Shown: one piece after another, positions 1 through 8,875 of the stretch | How positions within the stretch are numbered: position 1 is the stretch's first letter | How the letters are laid out: the number at the start of each line of letters is the position of its first letter | Source of the DNA: an uncultured Kordiimonas sp. | GTDB lineage: Bacteria; Pseudomonadota; Alphaproteobacteria; Sphingomonadales; Kordiimonadaceae | Length of the DNA: 64,000 nt | Reading direction: 5' to 3' | Assembly (NCBI GenBank): GCA_947492375.1 | Contig: CANLMI010000001.1 | Coordinates: 310,001-374,000 of the forward strand | Made by a program: the position numbers and the translations under genes | The notes under the pieces: model-generated | The model's input: the letters and a program-made list of their open reading frames with translations, nothing else | Told to the model about the DNA's origin: nothing | Databases searched by the model: none

Positions 1-1
1 A

Positions 2-1045
2 TTGCAAAAGCTTTATGATGTTGTGGTGCTGGCGACCGGTGCTGCGAAAGACCGTGAGTTGGGGGTGGACGGTGAAAACCTGCCAGGCGTTATTGGCTCC
101 AGCGCTTTCGTTAGCTGGTATAACAGTCACCCTGATTTCCGTGAATTAGCCCCGGATCTGGAGGTTGCAAGCGTTGCTGTTATTGGAAACGGAAATGTTG
201 CTATTGATGTTGCAAGGGTGCTTGCAAAAACGGCTGATGAGATGACAAGTTCTGACCTTGCGCCGCACGCAGCAGATCAAATTCATGGTGCTCCGATAAA
301 GGATATCTATGTTTTTGGTCGCCGTGGGCCGTTGGAAGCAAGCTTTACTCCCAAAGAGATGGGAGAATTAAATGAGCTTGATAACTGCGTTGCCTTAGTG
401 GATGCATGCCAACTTCCTGATCCGTTAGGCGATGAAACGCTTACCGGCGCGCAGAAGAAGAACATGATTGCGCTTAGAAAAATGGCACAGAATGACGCAA
501 ATTCGAAGAATATCAGATTGCATTTAATGTTTTACAGGCGCCCAATGGCTGTTTTAGGCGATGAGCGTGTTTGTGGCCTACGGCTTGAAAAAACAAAGCT
601 GGAAGCTGACGGTAGCTGTGTTGGTACTGGTGAAACCGAGACTTTGCCTGTTGGGCTTGTTGTTCCTTGTATTGGTTATCGCTCTGCGCCAATTACGGAT
701 GTGCCTTATAATGAACGCCGTGGCCGATTTGAAAATCAGGATGGCTTCATCGCAGACCGATTATATTGTGTTGGTTGGGCACGGCGGGGGCCTACTGGTA
801 CTATCGGCACAAACAAGCCAGACGGTGTTAGTATGGCCAAAAAAATCCTTGAAGAAGTAAAACCCGATAATCGGGCAGGGCGGGCAGGCCTCAATAAAAT
901 AGTTCAGGAGCGCGATTTGAAAATCGTTACGTTTGCTGATTGGAAAAAAATCGATGAAGCTGAAACCGAGGCTGCAGCAAATGGTGCCCCACGCGTTAAG
1001 TTTGCAAGCGTTGATGAAATGGTAAAAATTATCGAAGGTGAGTGA
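2..1045 (+). CDS. Ferredoxin/adrenodoxin--NADP+ reductase, FprA-like (5' partial)
   Basis: This is the C-terminal 347 residues of an FAD- and NADPH-binding reductase of the adrenodoxin reductase/FprA family. Such enzymes pass electrons from NADPH to a ferredoxin. The reading frame is open at the left edge, so the N-terminal FAD-binding Rossmann motif lies outside the window and the apparent first codon is not a start. Visible marks are the VLATGA segment, the NADP-binding Rossmann motif VAVIGNGNVAIDVARVL, the FGRRGPLEASFT segment, and the C-terminal RRGPTGTIGTNKPDG segment, which is diagnostic for the family. No ferredoxin gene lies within the visible part. The downstream acetyltransferase begins about 90 bases later and need not be co-transcribed. 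Confidence 0.88.
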   Translation: MQKLYDVVVLATGAAKDRELGVDGENLPGVIGSSAFVSWYNSHPDFRELAPDLEVASVAVIGNGNVAIDVARVLAKTADEMTSSDLAPHAADQIHGAPIKDIYVFGRRGPLEASFTPKEMGELNELDNCVALVDACQLPDPLGDETLTGAQKKNMIALRKMAQNDANSKNIRLHLMFYRRPMAVLGDERVCGLRLEKTKLEADGSCVGTGETETLPVGLVVPCIGYRSAPITDVPYNERRGRFENQDGFIADRLYCVGWARRGPTGTIGTNKPDGVSMAKKILEEVKPDNRAGRAGLNKIVQERDLKIVTFADWKKIDEAETEAAANGAPRVKFASVDEMVKIIEGE

Positions 1046-1135
1046 GGGTGTTTACTATAGTGTCGTCACTTAAAGGTTGATATGGATTTAGAAGATCCAC
1101 CTGCAATAATTATAAAAGCACTTAGGGGTGAGAGT

Positions 1136-1576
1136 ATGAAAAGTCTTCGATTGGTACAAAAAAAGGATCATAATCGTCTGTTTGATGTCTGGCAGACGGC
1201 TGTTGCTGCAACGCATCATTTTTTAAGCGAAAATGATGCGAGCGAAATTGCTGACATGGTAAAAAACCAATATATTCCCCACGCAGAACTATTAGTGACT
1301 GTTAACGATAATGATACGCCAACAGCCTTCATCGGGATGACGGATAATACGATTGATGCTCTTTTCGTGCATGATGACAATCGTGGTCAGGGAATTGGTG
1401 GTAATATTATCAGGCATATGCAAAACCAGTTTGAGAGACTTATGCTTGATGTTAACGAAGGAAACCCTGGTGCACGGGCTTTTTATGAAAAGCACGGTTT
1501 TAAAATGACAGGGCGTTCGGAAATGGATGATCAGGGCAGGCCGTATCCGCTAATTCATATGGCATGGGAGCGATAA
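1136..1576 (+). CDS. yjaB: GNAT family acetyltransferase, YjaB-like
   Basis: A 146-residue GNAT-fold acetyltransferase that closely resembles E. coli YjaB throughout: ATHHFLSENDASEI near the start, DALFVHDDNRGQGIGG as the acetyl-CoA-binding signature (R/Q-x-x-G-x-G/A), NVNEGNPGARAFYEKHGF, and the RSEMDDQGRPYPLIHM ending. The acceptor substrate is unknown. An in-frame ATG lies 54 bases upstream at 1082, but the ATG at 1136 follows an AGGGGTGAG ribosome site at good spacing and begins where YjaB begins, so I chose it. It stands alone, between the reductase gene and a convergent gene on the other strand. Confidence 0.85.
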   Translation: MKSLRLVQKKDHNRLFDVWQTAVAATHHFLSENDASEIADMVKNQYIPHAELLVTVNDNDTPTAFIGMTDNTIDALFVHDDNRGQGIGGNIIRHMQNQFERLMLDVNEGNPGARAFYEKHGFKMTGRSEMDDQGRPYPLIHMAWER

Positions 1577-1598
1577 TTCTTGGGGCTATACTCAGTGA

Positions 1599-2240
1599 TT
1601 ATTCAGGCGCTATATGCATCCGGGTTAGCGCCCAGACCCAATATTGGGTATAGCTGTCGTCTAATTCGCCAATGCCGTCACGGTTAAATACAATGAACAG
1701 TGGTGCATATTCATCTGGTAGGGGGGTGCCATCCATTTTTGTTGCAATGATGGGGTTGAAGCGCTCAAAAACGCCTGAAACCGGAATGCGGATATCATAA
1801 TCATCGCCTGCGGCTGCGATTACAGCTTTCTTTGACCAAAAAGATATTTCCTCACTATGTCGGGTTTTATTTTGAATGTCTGCACTGTATGCGTTTAAAA
1901 TATCCATCACTCTGGGGCCCGTGAATGTATGGATTTCATTACCTGTGAAATAGGTGCGGGTGGTGATGGTTATTTGATCAAAGTTGTTTTCGAGTTCTTT
2001 GATACCAAAAACACGGTACGGTAAGTCACTGGTGAGGGTGAGGGGGATAATTTCTTGTGGGATTACAGCCTCATCATAAAATGCAGTCTCTTTCCTGCGC
2101 TCTTCCAGCAGATTGCCGCGAACTACATAAATTACGGCAAACATGACAATAAAAATGATAGTGATCACACTTATTAATATGCGGGTTGCAGGGTTCAAGA
2201 TACGCTCCTTCACATAGCGTATCACATGAAACGGCAGCAT
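1599..2240 (-). CDS. Membrane-anchored protein with oxidoreductase molybdopterin-binding-like fold
   Basis: A 213-residue protein with one N-terminal membrane helix at about residues 19-42, then a periplasmic domain. The order FTGPRVMDIL, then DYDIRIPVSGVFERFNPIIATKMDGTPLP, then PLFIVFNRD, then YWVWALTRMHI matches the plan of the sulfite-oxidase-type molybdopterin-binding domain family: a FTGVPLRDVL-like strand, a DG-plus-proline loop, and a W-x-L-x-R-I ending. The cysteine that ligates molybdenum in catalytic members is absent; I see no Cys in the domain. It may therefore be a non-catalytic or cofactor-free member. It is convergent with the acetyltransferase. The family call is moderate and the function unknown. 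Confidence 0.6.
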   Translation of the reverse strand: MLPFHVIRYVKERILNPATRILISVITIIFIVMFAVIYVVRGNLLEERRKETAFYDEAVIPQEIIPLTLTSDLPYRVFGIKELENNFDQITITTRTYFTGNEIHTFTGPRVMDILNAYSADIQNKTRHSEEISFWSKKAVIAAAGDDYDIRIPVSGVFERFNPIIATKMDGTPLPDEYAPLFIVFNRDGIGELDDSYTQYWVWALTRMHIAPE

Positions 2241-2423
2241 TGAATAGGTGGATAACTGCTTTCTTTCAGAATTGTTATCTGAATTCTTTCACGAACTTAC
2301 ACTAGCAGCCAGTGCGAAAACGCAGGAGCCAGCAAATGTGTATAACGCTCGTTAAAAGAAGCGTATAACGGAACGAGAAATATTCTTCATAGCTTCGTAT
2401 GTATTTGATTTTTAAGGGGAAAA

Positions 2424-2499
<76 letters not shown>

Positions 2500-2634
2500 A
2501 CTATATTCGGTAAGGCAATGACGTGTTCGTCGTTGCGGGCGCCTTTCTATCATAACTTTTCTGATGTGCAAGAGGAATTTTAAAAAAAATTACCTTAGTG
2601 CCGTGTAACTAGCTTTTGTGTTTAAAAATATATT

Positions 2635-2653
2635 GCAATTGATAATCATTATT
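2635..2653 (+). promoter_or_regulatory. Fur-like iron box
   Basis: GCAATTGATAATCATTATT matches the 19-bp Fur consensus GATAATGATAATCATTATC at 15 positions, including a perfect run of 12. It sits about 73 bases before the start of the orphan gene at 2726. A sister site, identical at 16 of 19 positions, lies at 19955-19973 before a PepSY gene. Binding is inferred. Confidence 0.6.
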
Positions 2654-2725
2654 AATATGATGATTTATATTACATAACCCACGGTGCAGAATCAGTATGT
2701 TTCTGGCACTAATAAGGACATAAAA

Positions 2726-3307
2726 ATGGATGTACCACAAAAACTCTTGGCTATTGATGATGATTTCCGATCAAAAACGGAAGGGTTACAGGATGTGGAG
2801 CTGGGGACGGCAGAAGATTTTACTTTATCGATGGTTCGTGTGTGGGTTCGGGCGTTAACATCGAAAAAAGGTAGCTCGCCCATTCATGAGGCGTTGAATG
2901 TCTGGAACCGCGGGTTTTGTCAAATCGGTAATATTACAGCGTCGAAAACTCTGGATCAGTTTATGAGTTTGCTTGCCAGAAAAAGCCAGCAGAAATTGGT
3001 AATAGGATGCCCAAATTGCAAGGCGCCCAATCAGGATGAGCGAAAAATACTTGAGTGCATGTATGCGTACCAATCAGGTGAGGCAGTTGAGGGGCGCCGG
3101 GTTTTGTTACACTGGCTGAATGACGAAGATGTATGTTTCGCTGAACACCAAGTTATTTTATTTGTCGCGGCGCTTAGCGAACGCGGTTATGTGTTTGTTA
3201 ATACATACCAGCAACCTGCTTCATATTCTAATACTCAGGATGAAAGCCAATATGTGGAAGCATTGAAACTTGCTGGTAAATGTTTTGCGAGTAATACCAT
3301 ACATTAG
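2726..3307 (+). CDS. Hypothetical protein, probably iron-regulated
   Basis: A 193-residue soluble protein that I do not recognise. It has no signal peptide or membrane helix. It contains a CPNC pair at about residue 92 (GCPNCKAPNQDERKILECMY), further cysteines and histidines (CFAEHQ), and a hydrophobic VILFVAALSERGYVF segment. The CPNC-x(n)-C pattern could bind a metal or undergo redox chemistry, but this is inference. I chose the ATG at 2726 because AAGGA precedes it by 8 bases; the ATG at 2684 has no such site. The Fur-like box upstream suggests expression under iron limitation. It stands alone, convergent with the DUF2834-like gene. Confidence 0.6.
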   Translation: MDVPQKLLAIDDDFRSKTEGLQDVELGTAEDFTLSMVRVWVRALTSKKGSSPIHEALNVWNRGFCQIGNITASKTLDQFMSLLARKSQQKLVIGCPNCKAPNQDERKILECMYAYQSGEAVEGRRVLLHWLNDEDVCFAEHQVILFVAALSERGYVFVNTYQQPASYSNTQDESQYVEALKLAGKCFASNTIH

Positions 3308-3335
3308 GGTGTAGTTGCTTTGTATATCAAACCAT

Positions 3336-3393
3336 ATAATCCAAGGCCCCTGGTGTGGGTTGAGAAAAGGAGAGTTTAGAAGCCCTGGATTAT
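3336..3393. terminator. Inverted repeat between convergent genes, possible bidirectional terminator
   Basis: ATAATCCAAGGC at 3336-3347 and GCCCTGGATTAT at 3382-3393 are inverted copies matching at 11 of 12 positions, separated by 34 bases. They lie between the convergent stops at 3307 and 3408. No clean U-tract follows, so the terminator role is tentative. Confidence 0.35.
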
Positions 3394-3407
3394 TAAACGG
3401 CTGAAAT

Positions 3408-3728
3408 TTACTCAGCCGGAACTGGTTTGTCTGTTTGTCGAATAGGGGCAAATCGAACTAGGTATAACAATAGCCCAATACTGCCTGTTAGCAGTGTAAG
3501 AACAACATAAGGTAATGGATTTATGTTGCGGCTCTTGGCGTCAGACCACATCCAAAAAATACCAATGAGTAATGCAAGAACCAGATCGACCGTTGCCAAA
3601 GTTCCCCACGGGCCCAGATTTGAGAGGTAAACCTGAAAATCGCCAACGCCTGCGCTAGAAAAAGCGTAGATATTGACGCCAATAAATCCTGCGAGCAAGA
3701 GGCCCCACATAAGCTTTAAATTCATCAT
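3408..3728 (-). CDS. Small membrane protein, DUF2834-like
   Basis: A 106-residue integral membrane protein with three predicted helices, at about 4-24, 42-62 and 72-93. The TVDLVLALLIGIFWMWSDAKSRNINPLPYVVLTLLTGSIGLLLYL core has the VDL...WMW-x-DA...P-x-P-Y-V-V-L-T-L-L-x-GS-x-G-x-LLYL pattern of proteins usually labelled DUF2834. Two ATGs stand in tandem; AGGAG precedes the first at good spacing. The gene is divergent from the MmyB-type regulator and shares a 14-bp inverted repeat with it, so it may be that regulator's target. The function of the family is not known. Confidence 0.65.
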   Translation of the reverse strand: MMNLKLMWGLLLAGFIGVNIYAFSSAGVGDFQVYLSNLGPWGTLATVDLVLALLIGIFWMWSDAKSRNINPLPYVVLTLLTGSIGLLLYLVRFAPIRQTDKPVPAE

Positions 3729-3779
3729 ATGCTCCTTTGTTTGAGCGAAAACAGTTGGTGTTTTGTTACCTATAGGTCT

Positions 3780-3826
3780 TCAGGAATGATGGCAATTCCC
3801 TAACAGGTAATAGCCATCATTCCTGA
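3780..3826. promoter_or_regulatory. 14-bp perfect inverted repeat between divergent genes (candidate operator)
   Basis: TCAGGAATGATGGC at 3780-3793 is repeated in perfect inverted form at 3813-3826 with a 19-base spacer. It lies between the divergent starts at 3728 and 3868. The position suggests an operator for the adjacent HTH regulator. A leader hairpin is the alternative. Confidence 0.5.
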
Positions 3827-3867
3827 TATTGCTTATACTGTCTCTATACGTTGATGGAGGTGATTAG

Positions 3868-4707
3868 ATGCCGATAGAAGAGATACAAGACATTGGTGTG
3901 GCAGGTATTAAAACGTCAAATGTCGCAAATACAGCTTTCGGGCGGATGCTAAAACAGTGGCGACAGCAGCGCGGTCAAAGTCAGCTTGAATTAAGCCTTC
4001 GGGCAGATGTGTCACAGAAGCATATATCTTTTATAGAGACGGGGCGATCACGCCCAAAGGGTGAAACGGTTCGAAAAGTTGTTGAAGCCTTGGAAATACC
4101 GCTGCGTGACCAAAATAAACTCTATGAAATGGCCGGCCTTCCTGCGCGGTTTGTCGATGTAACATATAATGCCGCAGCTCTGACCCCTTACCGTGAGGCA
4201 ATTTTGCGCATGCTAAAGCAGCAAGATCCTTATCCGGCTTACGTTGTTGATCGGTGGTGGAATTTAGTGGAAGCGAATGAAGCCGGAAAAATGCTTTTCA
4301 TGGCCCCTGGTTTTGATACTCCCAATATGGTTGATGCCTTTATGGCGCCTGGTGCTTTTAGAGAGATGGTGGAAAACTTTGATGAAGTGGCTTGGGCCTT
4401 CCTTCGTCGGTTACGGGCAGAGTCCCTACAGGCACCGGGTGATGAGAAAATGCAGGCTTTGCTTAAACGTGCGCAAGCGTATCTTCAGGATATTCCCGAG
4501 CCGCAAATTTCGGGTGCGCATGAGCTGGCACTGTGCCCACGTTTGCGTATCGGTGATGCTGTGATCAACACCGTTACGATGGTTGCGCAGTTTTCCGAGC
4601 CTAACGCTGTTATATTGGACGAATTGAGACTTGAGCTGGTCTTTCCTGCGGATGACGAAGCTGCAACCTTTTTTGAGAGTATGGTTGAAAATTCAAAACC
4701 GGCTTAA
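3868..4707 (+). CDS. XRE-family transcriptional regulator with MmyB-like C-terminal domain
   Basis: A 279-residue regulator. Residues about 23-78 form a Cro/C1-type helix-turn-helix (FGRMLKQWRQQRGQSQLELSLRADVSQKHISFIETGRSRP). The rest matches the MmyB-like ligand-binding domain (PAYVVDRWWNLVEANEAGKMLF, then the long helical region), a PAS-like fold reported to bind fatty-acid-like ligands in related proteins. The start is supported by GGAGGTGAT, an exact anti-16S match, 3 bases before the ATG. Genes of this type often sit divergent to the gene they control; here that is the DUF2834-like membrane protein. Its stop overlaps the stop of the convergent Rieske gene. Confidence 0.85.
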   Translation: MPIEEIQDIGVAGIKTSNVANTAFGRMLKQWRQQRGQSQLELSLRADVSQKHISFIETGRSRPKGETVRKVVEALEIPLRDQNKLYEMAGLPARFVDVTYNAAALTPYREAILRMLKQQDPYPAYVVDRWWNLVEANEAGKMLFMAPGFDTPNMVDAFMAPGAFREMVENFDEVAWAFLRRLRAESLQAPGDEKMQALLKRAQAYLQDIPEPQISGAHELALCPRLRIGDAVINTVTMVAQFSEPNAVILDELRLELVFPADDEAATFFESMVENSKPA

Positions 4708-5549
4708 AAGGCAATGTGCAGATAGTTTTCGTTTAAACGAATGACGGGTGTTTTATTTAATCTATAGGGTTTGCCGTTACAGTTATTACCGTTGATAATA
4801 TTAAATTTATATCCATGCCAAGGGCAGGTTACCGTACCGTTTTCATCAATAGGTGAATGCTCAAGTGGCCCTAAAAGGTGGGGGCAATCAGCGGCATATA
4901 TAACCCAGTTTCCTTGCCAGCGATTGAGGCAAAAACGTTTTCCGTTATGAGTGATAATGTGCGGCAGCGATGTTTCAAGGTCTGCTATGGAATAAGTTAG
5001 CGTATCAGGGCTTTCCTGCTGTTCGGTTTGGCGATTAAGCGCCTCTTGCCGGCCTTGCATCAGGCCAAGGTCTTCATCATAAAGCGTTTTATACTGGGCT
5101 TGCAGCATTGATAATATTGCGGCTTCAAAGGACGTATCATCAGGCTTTTCTGGCAGATAAAATCGTACATCAACTTCGATTGTTGTTTCATTTAACGTTG
5201 TTGCCTGTGTATGGATTTGCATACCCTCGCCAAGGCCGTCCAACACCGTTGTTGCCCAATAGTTTTCCGCCCGATCAACCAATAGTTCGATATGCTGATA
5301 TACGGGTTTTTTAGGGTTTCCGGGCAGCGTGGTTTTGGCAATCCAGCCCCATGTTCCGCTATCGATTTCTTCTATCGCTGCAAACGAGGAGGGATGCACA
5401 TAGGGAAGATGTTCCCAGTCATAGGCATTTTCAATCATTCGCGGCATAGTAACGGCAAGTTCGCGCTTGTAATTGCCCAGATAATGCGGTGCTTTTATTC
5501 CTTCGTAGGATATAGTCTTTGCACGGTTATCAAAATCGATTTTGGTCAT
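4704..5549 (-). CDS. Rieske non-heme iron oxygenase-like protein with permuted domain order
   Basis: A 281-residue protein. Residues 44-52 (DWEHLPYVH) match the D-x2-H-x4-H mononuclear iron motif of Rieske oxygenases, in an ENAYDWEHLPYVHPSSF context very like VanA-type demethylases. YDEDLGLMQGRQ at 157-168 resembles the segment carrying the last iron ligand (D158 or D160). The Rieske [2Fe-2S] site, CPH at 222-224 and CPWH at 242-245, lies at the C-terminus. In ordinary oxygenases the Rieske domain comes first, so the order here is swapped. The length is also short for the family (usually 340 or more). The substrate is unknown and no reductase is adjacent. Its stop overlaps that of the convergent regulator. 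Confidence 0.75.
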   Translation of the reverse strand: MTKIDFDNRAKTISYEGIKAPHYLGNYKRELAVTMPRMIENAYDWEHLPYVHPSSFAAIEEIDSGTWGWIAKTTLPGNPKKPVYQHIELLVDRAENYWATTVLDGLGEGMQIHTQATTLNETTIEVDVRFYLPEKPDDTSFEAAILSMLQAQYKTLYDEDLGLMQGRQEALNRQTEQQESPDTLTYSIADLETSLPHIITHNGKRFCLNRWQGNWVIYAADCPHLLGPLEHSPIDENGTVTCPWHGYKFNIINGNNCNGKPYRLNKTPVIRLNENYLHIAF

Positions 5550-5847
5550 AAGTTCTCGTTATTGTCTTGATATAGCTTTAAATCTATTCTTGCCATTAAG
5601 GCGCGTTGTATATGGAAATAATTGCATACTTATATCAATAGCGAAGCAAGTATAAAGCATGTTCACGTGTAATTTTTTATCGAGCACTTTTTATTTGCAG
5701 CATTTGTTGGTTCTGATGTTGTGTATCGCCCTTTGAGGCGTGAGCGCGGTAGTCGCAATGAGGATATACTAGGTATGTTTCTATTATACGAATGTGGTCT
5801 GTATGCATGATTAAGCGTTTTGTTAAAGCTTTTGAATAATCGTGGTT
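5550..5847. other. Intergenic region without recognised gene
   Basis: This AT-rich stretch between two minus-strand genes presumably carries the Rieske gene promoter. I see no RNA gene, strong hairpin or degraded gene in it. Confidence 0.4.
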
Positions 5848-6441
5848 TTATTCCTTGGGCTTATATCTATAAAAATCTCTGGGTTCAAAATATTTTGGGC
5901 ATCTGTTTCTTTCTCGTTCATATTCTTGAAGCCGGACAAGTGCCTCAGGGTCAAGGTCATCAACAAAACGGATTTGTGCGACTTCGTCTAAACGAATGTC
6001 TATGCTAGGCTTCGGGTTGGCAATGTAACCATAATCCTCATATCGGCCCCATTCGTAGTGTCCATTTACGAGTAGAATTACGATTATGCTGTAACCTATC
6101 GTGAGGATAAGTGTTAGCATTCTGACAGCATTGCTGACGAGTCGTGCACGGTAATTCGGGTAGGTTTTAATGGCGATAGAACAGGCTACCCAAAAGGCGC
6201 AAATGAGATAACATCCGAGAAACATATAGAGTGGTGGTGGGAACTTATCGTGCCAGTCTGTCCAGAATGAGATATAGTCCCACTCACAATAGACAACTAC
6301 TGTTTTTATAACCACAAGACGAAAAACCAAAACGATAGCGATCGTCATATAGACATCGATATAATCAAGTAGATAATTGTCAAAGACTGTATTGTTTTTA
6401 TCGCGGTGCCGTTTGATCCGTTTTGATAATAAATCCCTCAT
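5848..6441 (-). CDS. Hypothetical integral membrane protein
   Basis: A 197-residue protein I do not recognise. It has a basic N-terminus (MRDLLSKRIKRHRDK), then three or four hydrophobic segments at about 29-49, 70-95 and 105-130 with several Tyr/Trp-rich loops, and a charged soluble tail (RLDEVAQIRFVDDLDPEALVRLQEYERERNRCPKYF). No catalytic motif is visible. The region is AT-rich. It sits between the Rieske gene and a LysR gene on the same strand, with intergenic gaps on both sides. Confidence 0.5.
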   Translation of the reverse strand: MRDLLSKRIKRHRDKNNTVFDNYLLDYIDVYMTIAIVLVFRLVVIKTVVVYCEWDYISFWTDWHDKFPPPLYMFLGCYLICAFWVACSIAIKTYPNYRARLVSNAVRMLTLILTIGYSIIVILLVNGHYEWGRYEDYGYIANPKPSIDIRLDEVAQIRFVDDLDPEALVRLQEYERERNRCPKYFEPRDFYRYKPKE

Positions 6442-6509
6442 AAATAGATATATAATATCTTTAATTGAAATTTCAATTAAGATCGATACTTTAGTTTACT
6501 ATATTGTTC

Positions 6510-7391
6510 CTAAAGTGCTGCTAGATACTCTCGAACGTGATTGGTCAAATAATCTGATATGGCCTTAATACGCTCCAATTGGGCATAGTCTTCATGCACT
6601 ACGAGCCAGAATGAACGTTTGAAGTTTACTTCATTTGGTAAAATTTGAATAAGCTCGTCATGGCGTTTTGCAATAAAGTCCGGGATCACACAAAGCCCCG
6701 CACCTGCCAGTGTACAGTTCAGTTGAACATGCAGGCTGGTGCTGGTGATACTCGGTTTTATATCGTCATCAATCAATGGCAGGTAATCGAGTTTTTTGTC
6801 AGTAATCAAATCAGGAATGTAGGCAACATTTGGCAGTGTTTTTATATCACTTATCGTCCCAATGTTTGAATGCTCGCTCAAGAAGCTTTTGCTGGCATAC
6901 AGGTGCAAGTTAAAATCAGATATTTTGCGCACTTTCAAGCGACCCTGATTAGGCGGTGAAACGGTGATGGTAAAGTCTGCTTCCCGTTTTGACAGGCTAA
7001 AGGTGCGCGGAGAGGCAACAATCTGAAGTTCCAGATTGGGATGGCGTTCGCAAAAGCTTTTGGCTCCCTCGGATATCAGGTATGTCGCCGCACCGTCGGG
7101 TGCGCCGAGCCTGATCGTACCTGAGAAATGTTGTTCTTCATCTGCGATTTCTGCGATAGCAGAGATCGTTGCGCTTTCCATCTGTTCGGCAACCGGGATC
7201 AAGCGCTCGCCAGCCTCGGTTAAGGTGTAGCCTTGAGGGCTTTTATCAAAGAGTTTTGACCCAAGCGCTGATTCGAGTGTATTTACCCTTCTGCCAACGG
7301 TTGCCTGGTTCACACCAAGCTGCTGGCATGCTTTACTAAGGCGACCAGCCCGTGCAACAGCGAGAAAGTGGCGAATATCATCCCAATTCAT
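6510..7391 (-). CDS. LysR-family transcriptional regulator
   Basis: A 293-residue LysR regulator. The N-terminal winged helix-turn-helix spans about residues 1-60 (MNWDDIRHFLAVARAGRLSKACQQLGVNQATVGRRVNTLE...GSKLFDKSPQGYTLTEAG). The effector-binding domain runs from about residue 90 (GTIRLGAPDGAATYLI, then the usual two-lobe pattern). The gene is divergent from the branched-chain dehydrogenase operon across 248 bases, and that gap holds three direct repeats spaced 21 bp. It is therefore a good candidate regulator of that operon, although the well-known BkdR of other bacteria is an Lrp-type protein. The inducer cannot be read from sequence. Confidence 0.88.
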   Translation of the reverse strand: MNWDDIRHFLAVARAGRLSKACQQLGVNQATVGRRVNTLESALGSKLFDKSPQGYTLTEAGERLIPVAEQMESATISAIAEIADEEQHFSGTIRLGAPDGAATYLISEGAKSFCERHPNLELQIVASPRTFSLSKREADFTITVSPPNQGRLKVRKISDFNLHLYASKSFLSEHSNIGTISDIKTLPNVAYIPDLITDKKLDYLPLIDDDIKPSITSTSLHVQLNCTLAGAGLCVIPDFIAKRHDELIQILPNEVNFKRSFWLVVHEDYAQLERIKAISDYLTNHVREYLAAL

Positions 7392-7433
7392 AATTATATC
7401 TCTTATTGATTATGGTATTTGTAATATTATTAT

Positions 7434-7486
7434 AATGCAAAAATGCATAATGAAAATGCAAAAATACAGGATTGTCGTGCAATAAT
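7434..7486. promoter_or_regulatory. Three 21-bp-spaced direct repeats, candidate LysR binding region
   Basis: TGCAAAAAT at 7436-7444 recurs exactly at 7457-7465, and TGCAATAAT follows at 7478-7486. The spacing is 21 bp both times, which is two helical turns and puts all copies on one DNA face. The sites lie between the divergent LysR gene and the bkd operon. Confidence 0.45.
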
Positions 7487-7639
7487 AAAGATACAATATT
7501 CCAACAGATAACTATTAGTTTATGGTTGGGAAGTTGTTATTTTCTTTGCGTTAACAGCACTGTAAACTCAGAAAACGTATCAATATTGATACGACATATC
7601 TTTTGTCATTGGGGTGGCATACAACAGGAGATACTGTGA

Positions 7640-8872
<1,233 letters not shown>

Positions 8873-8875
8873 AAG

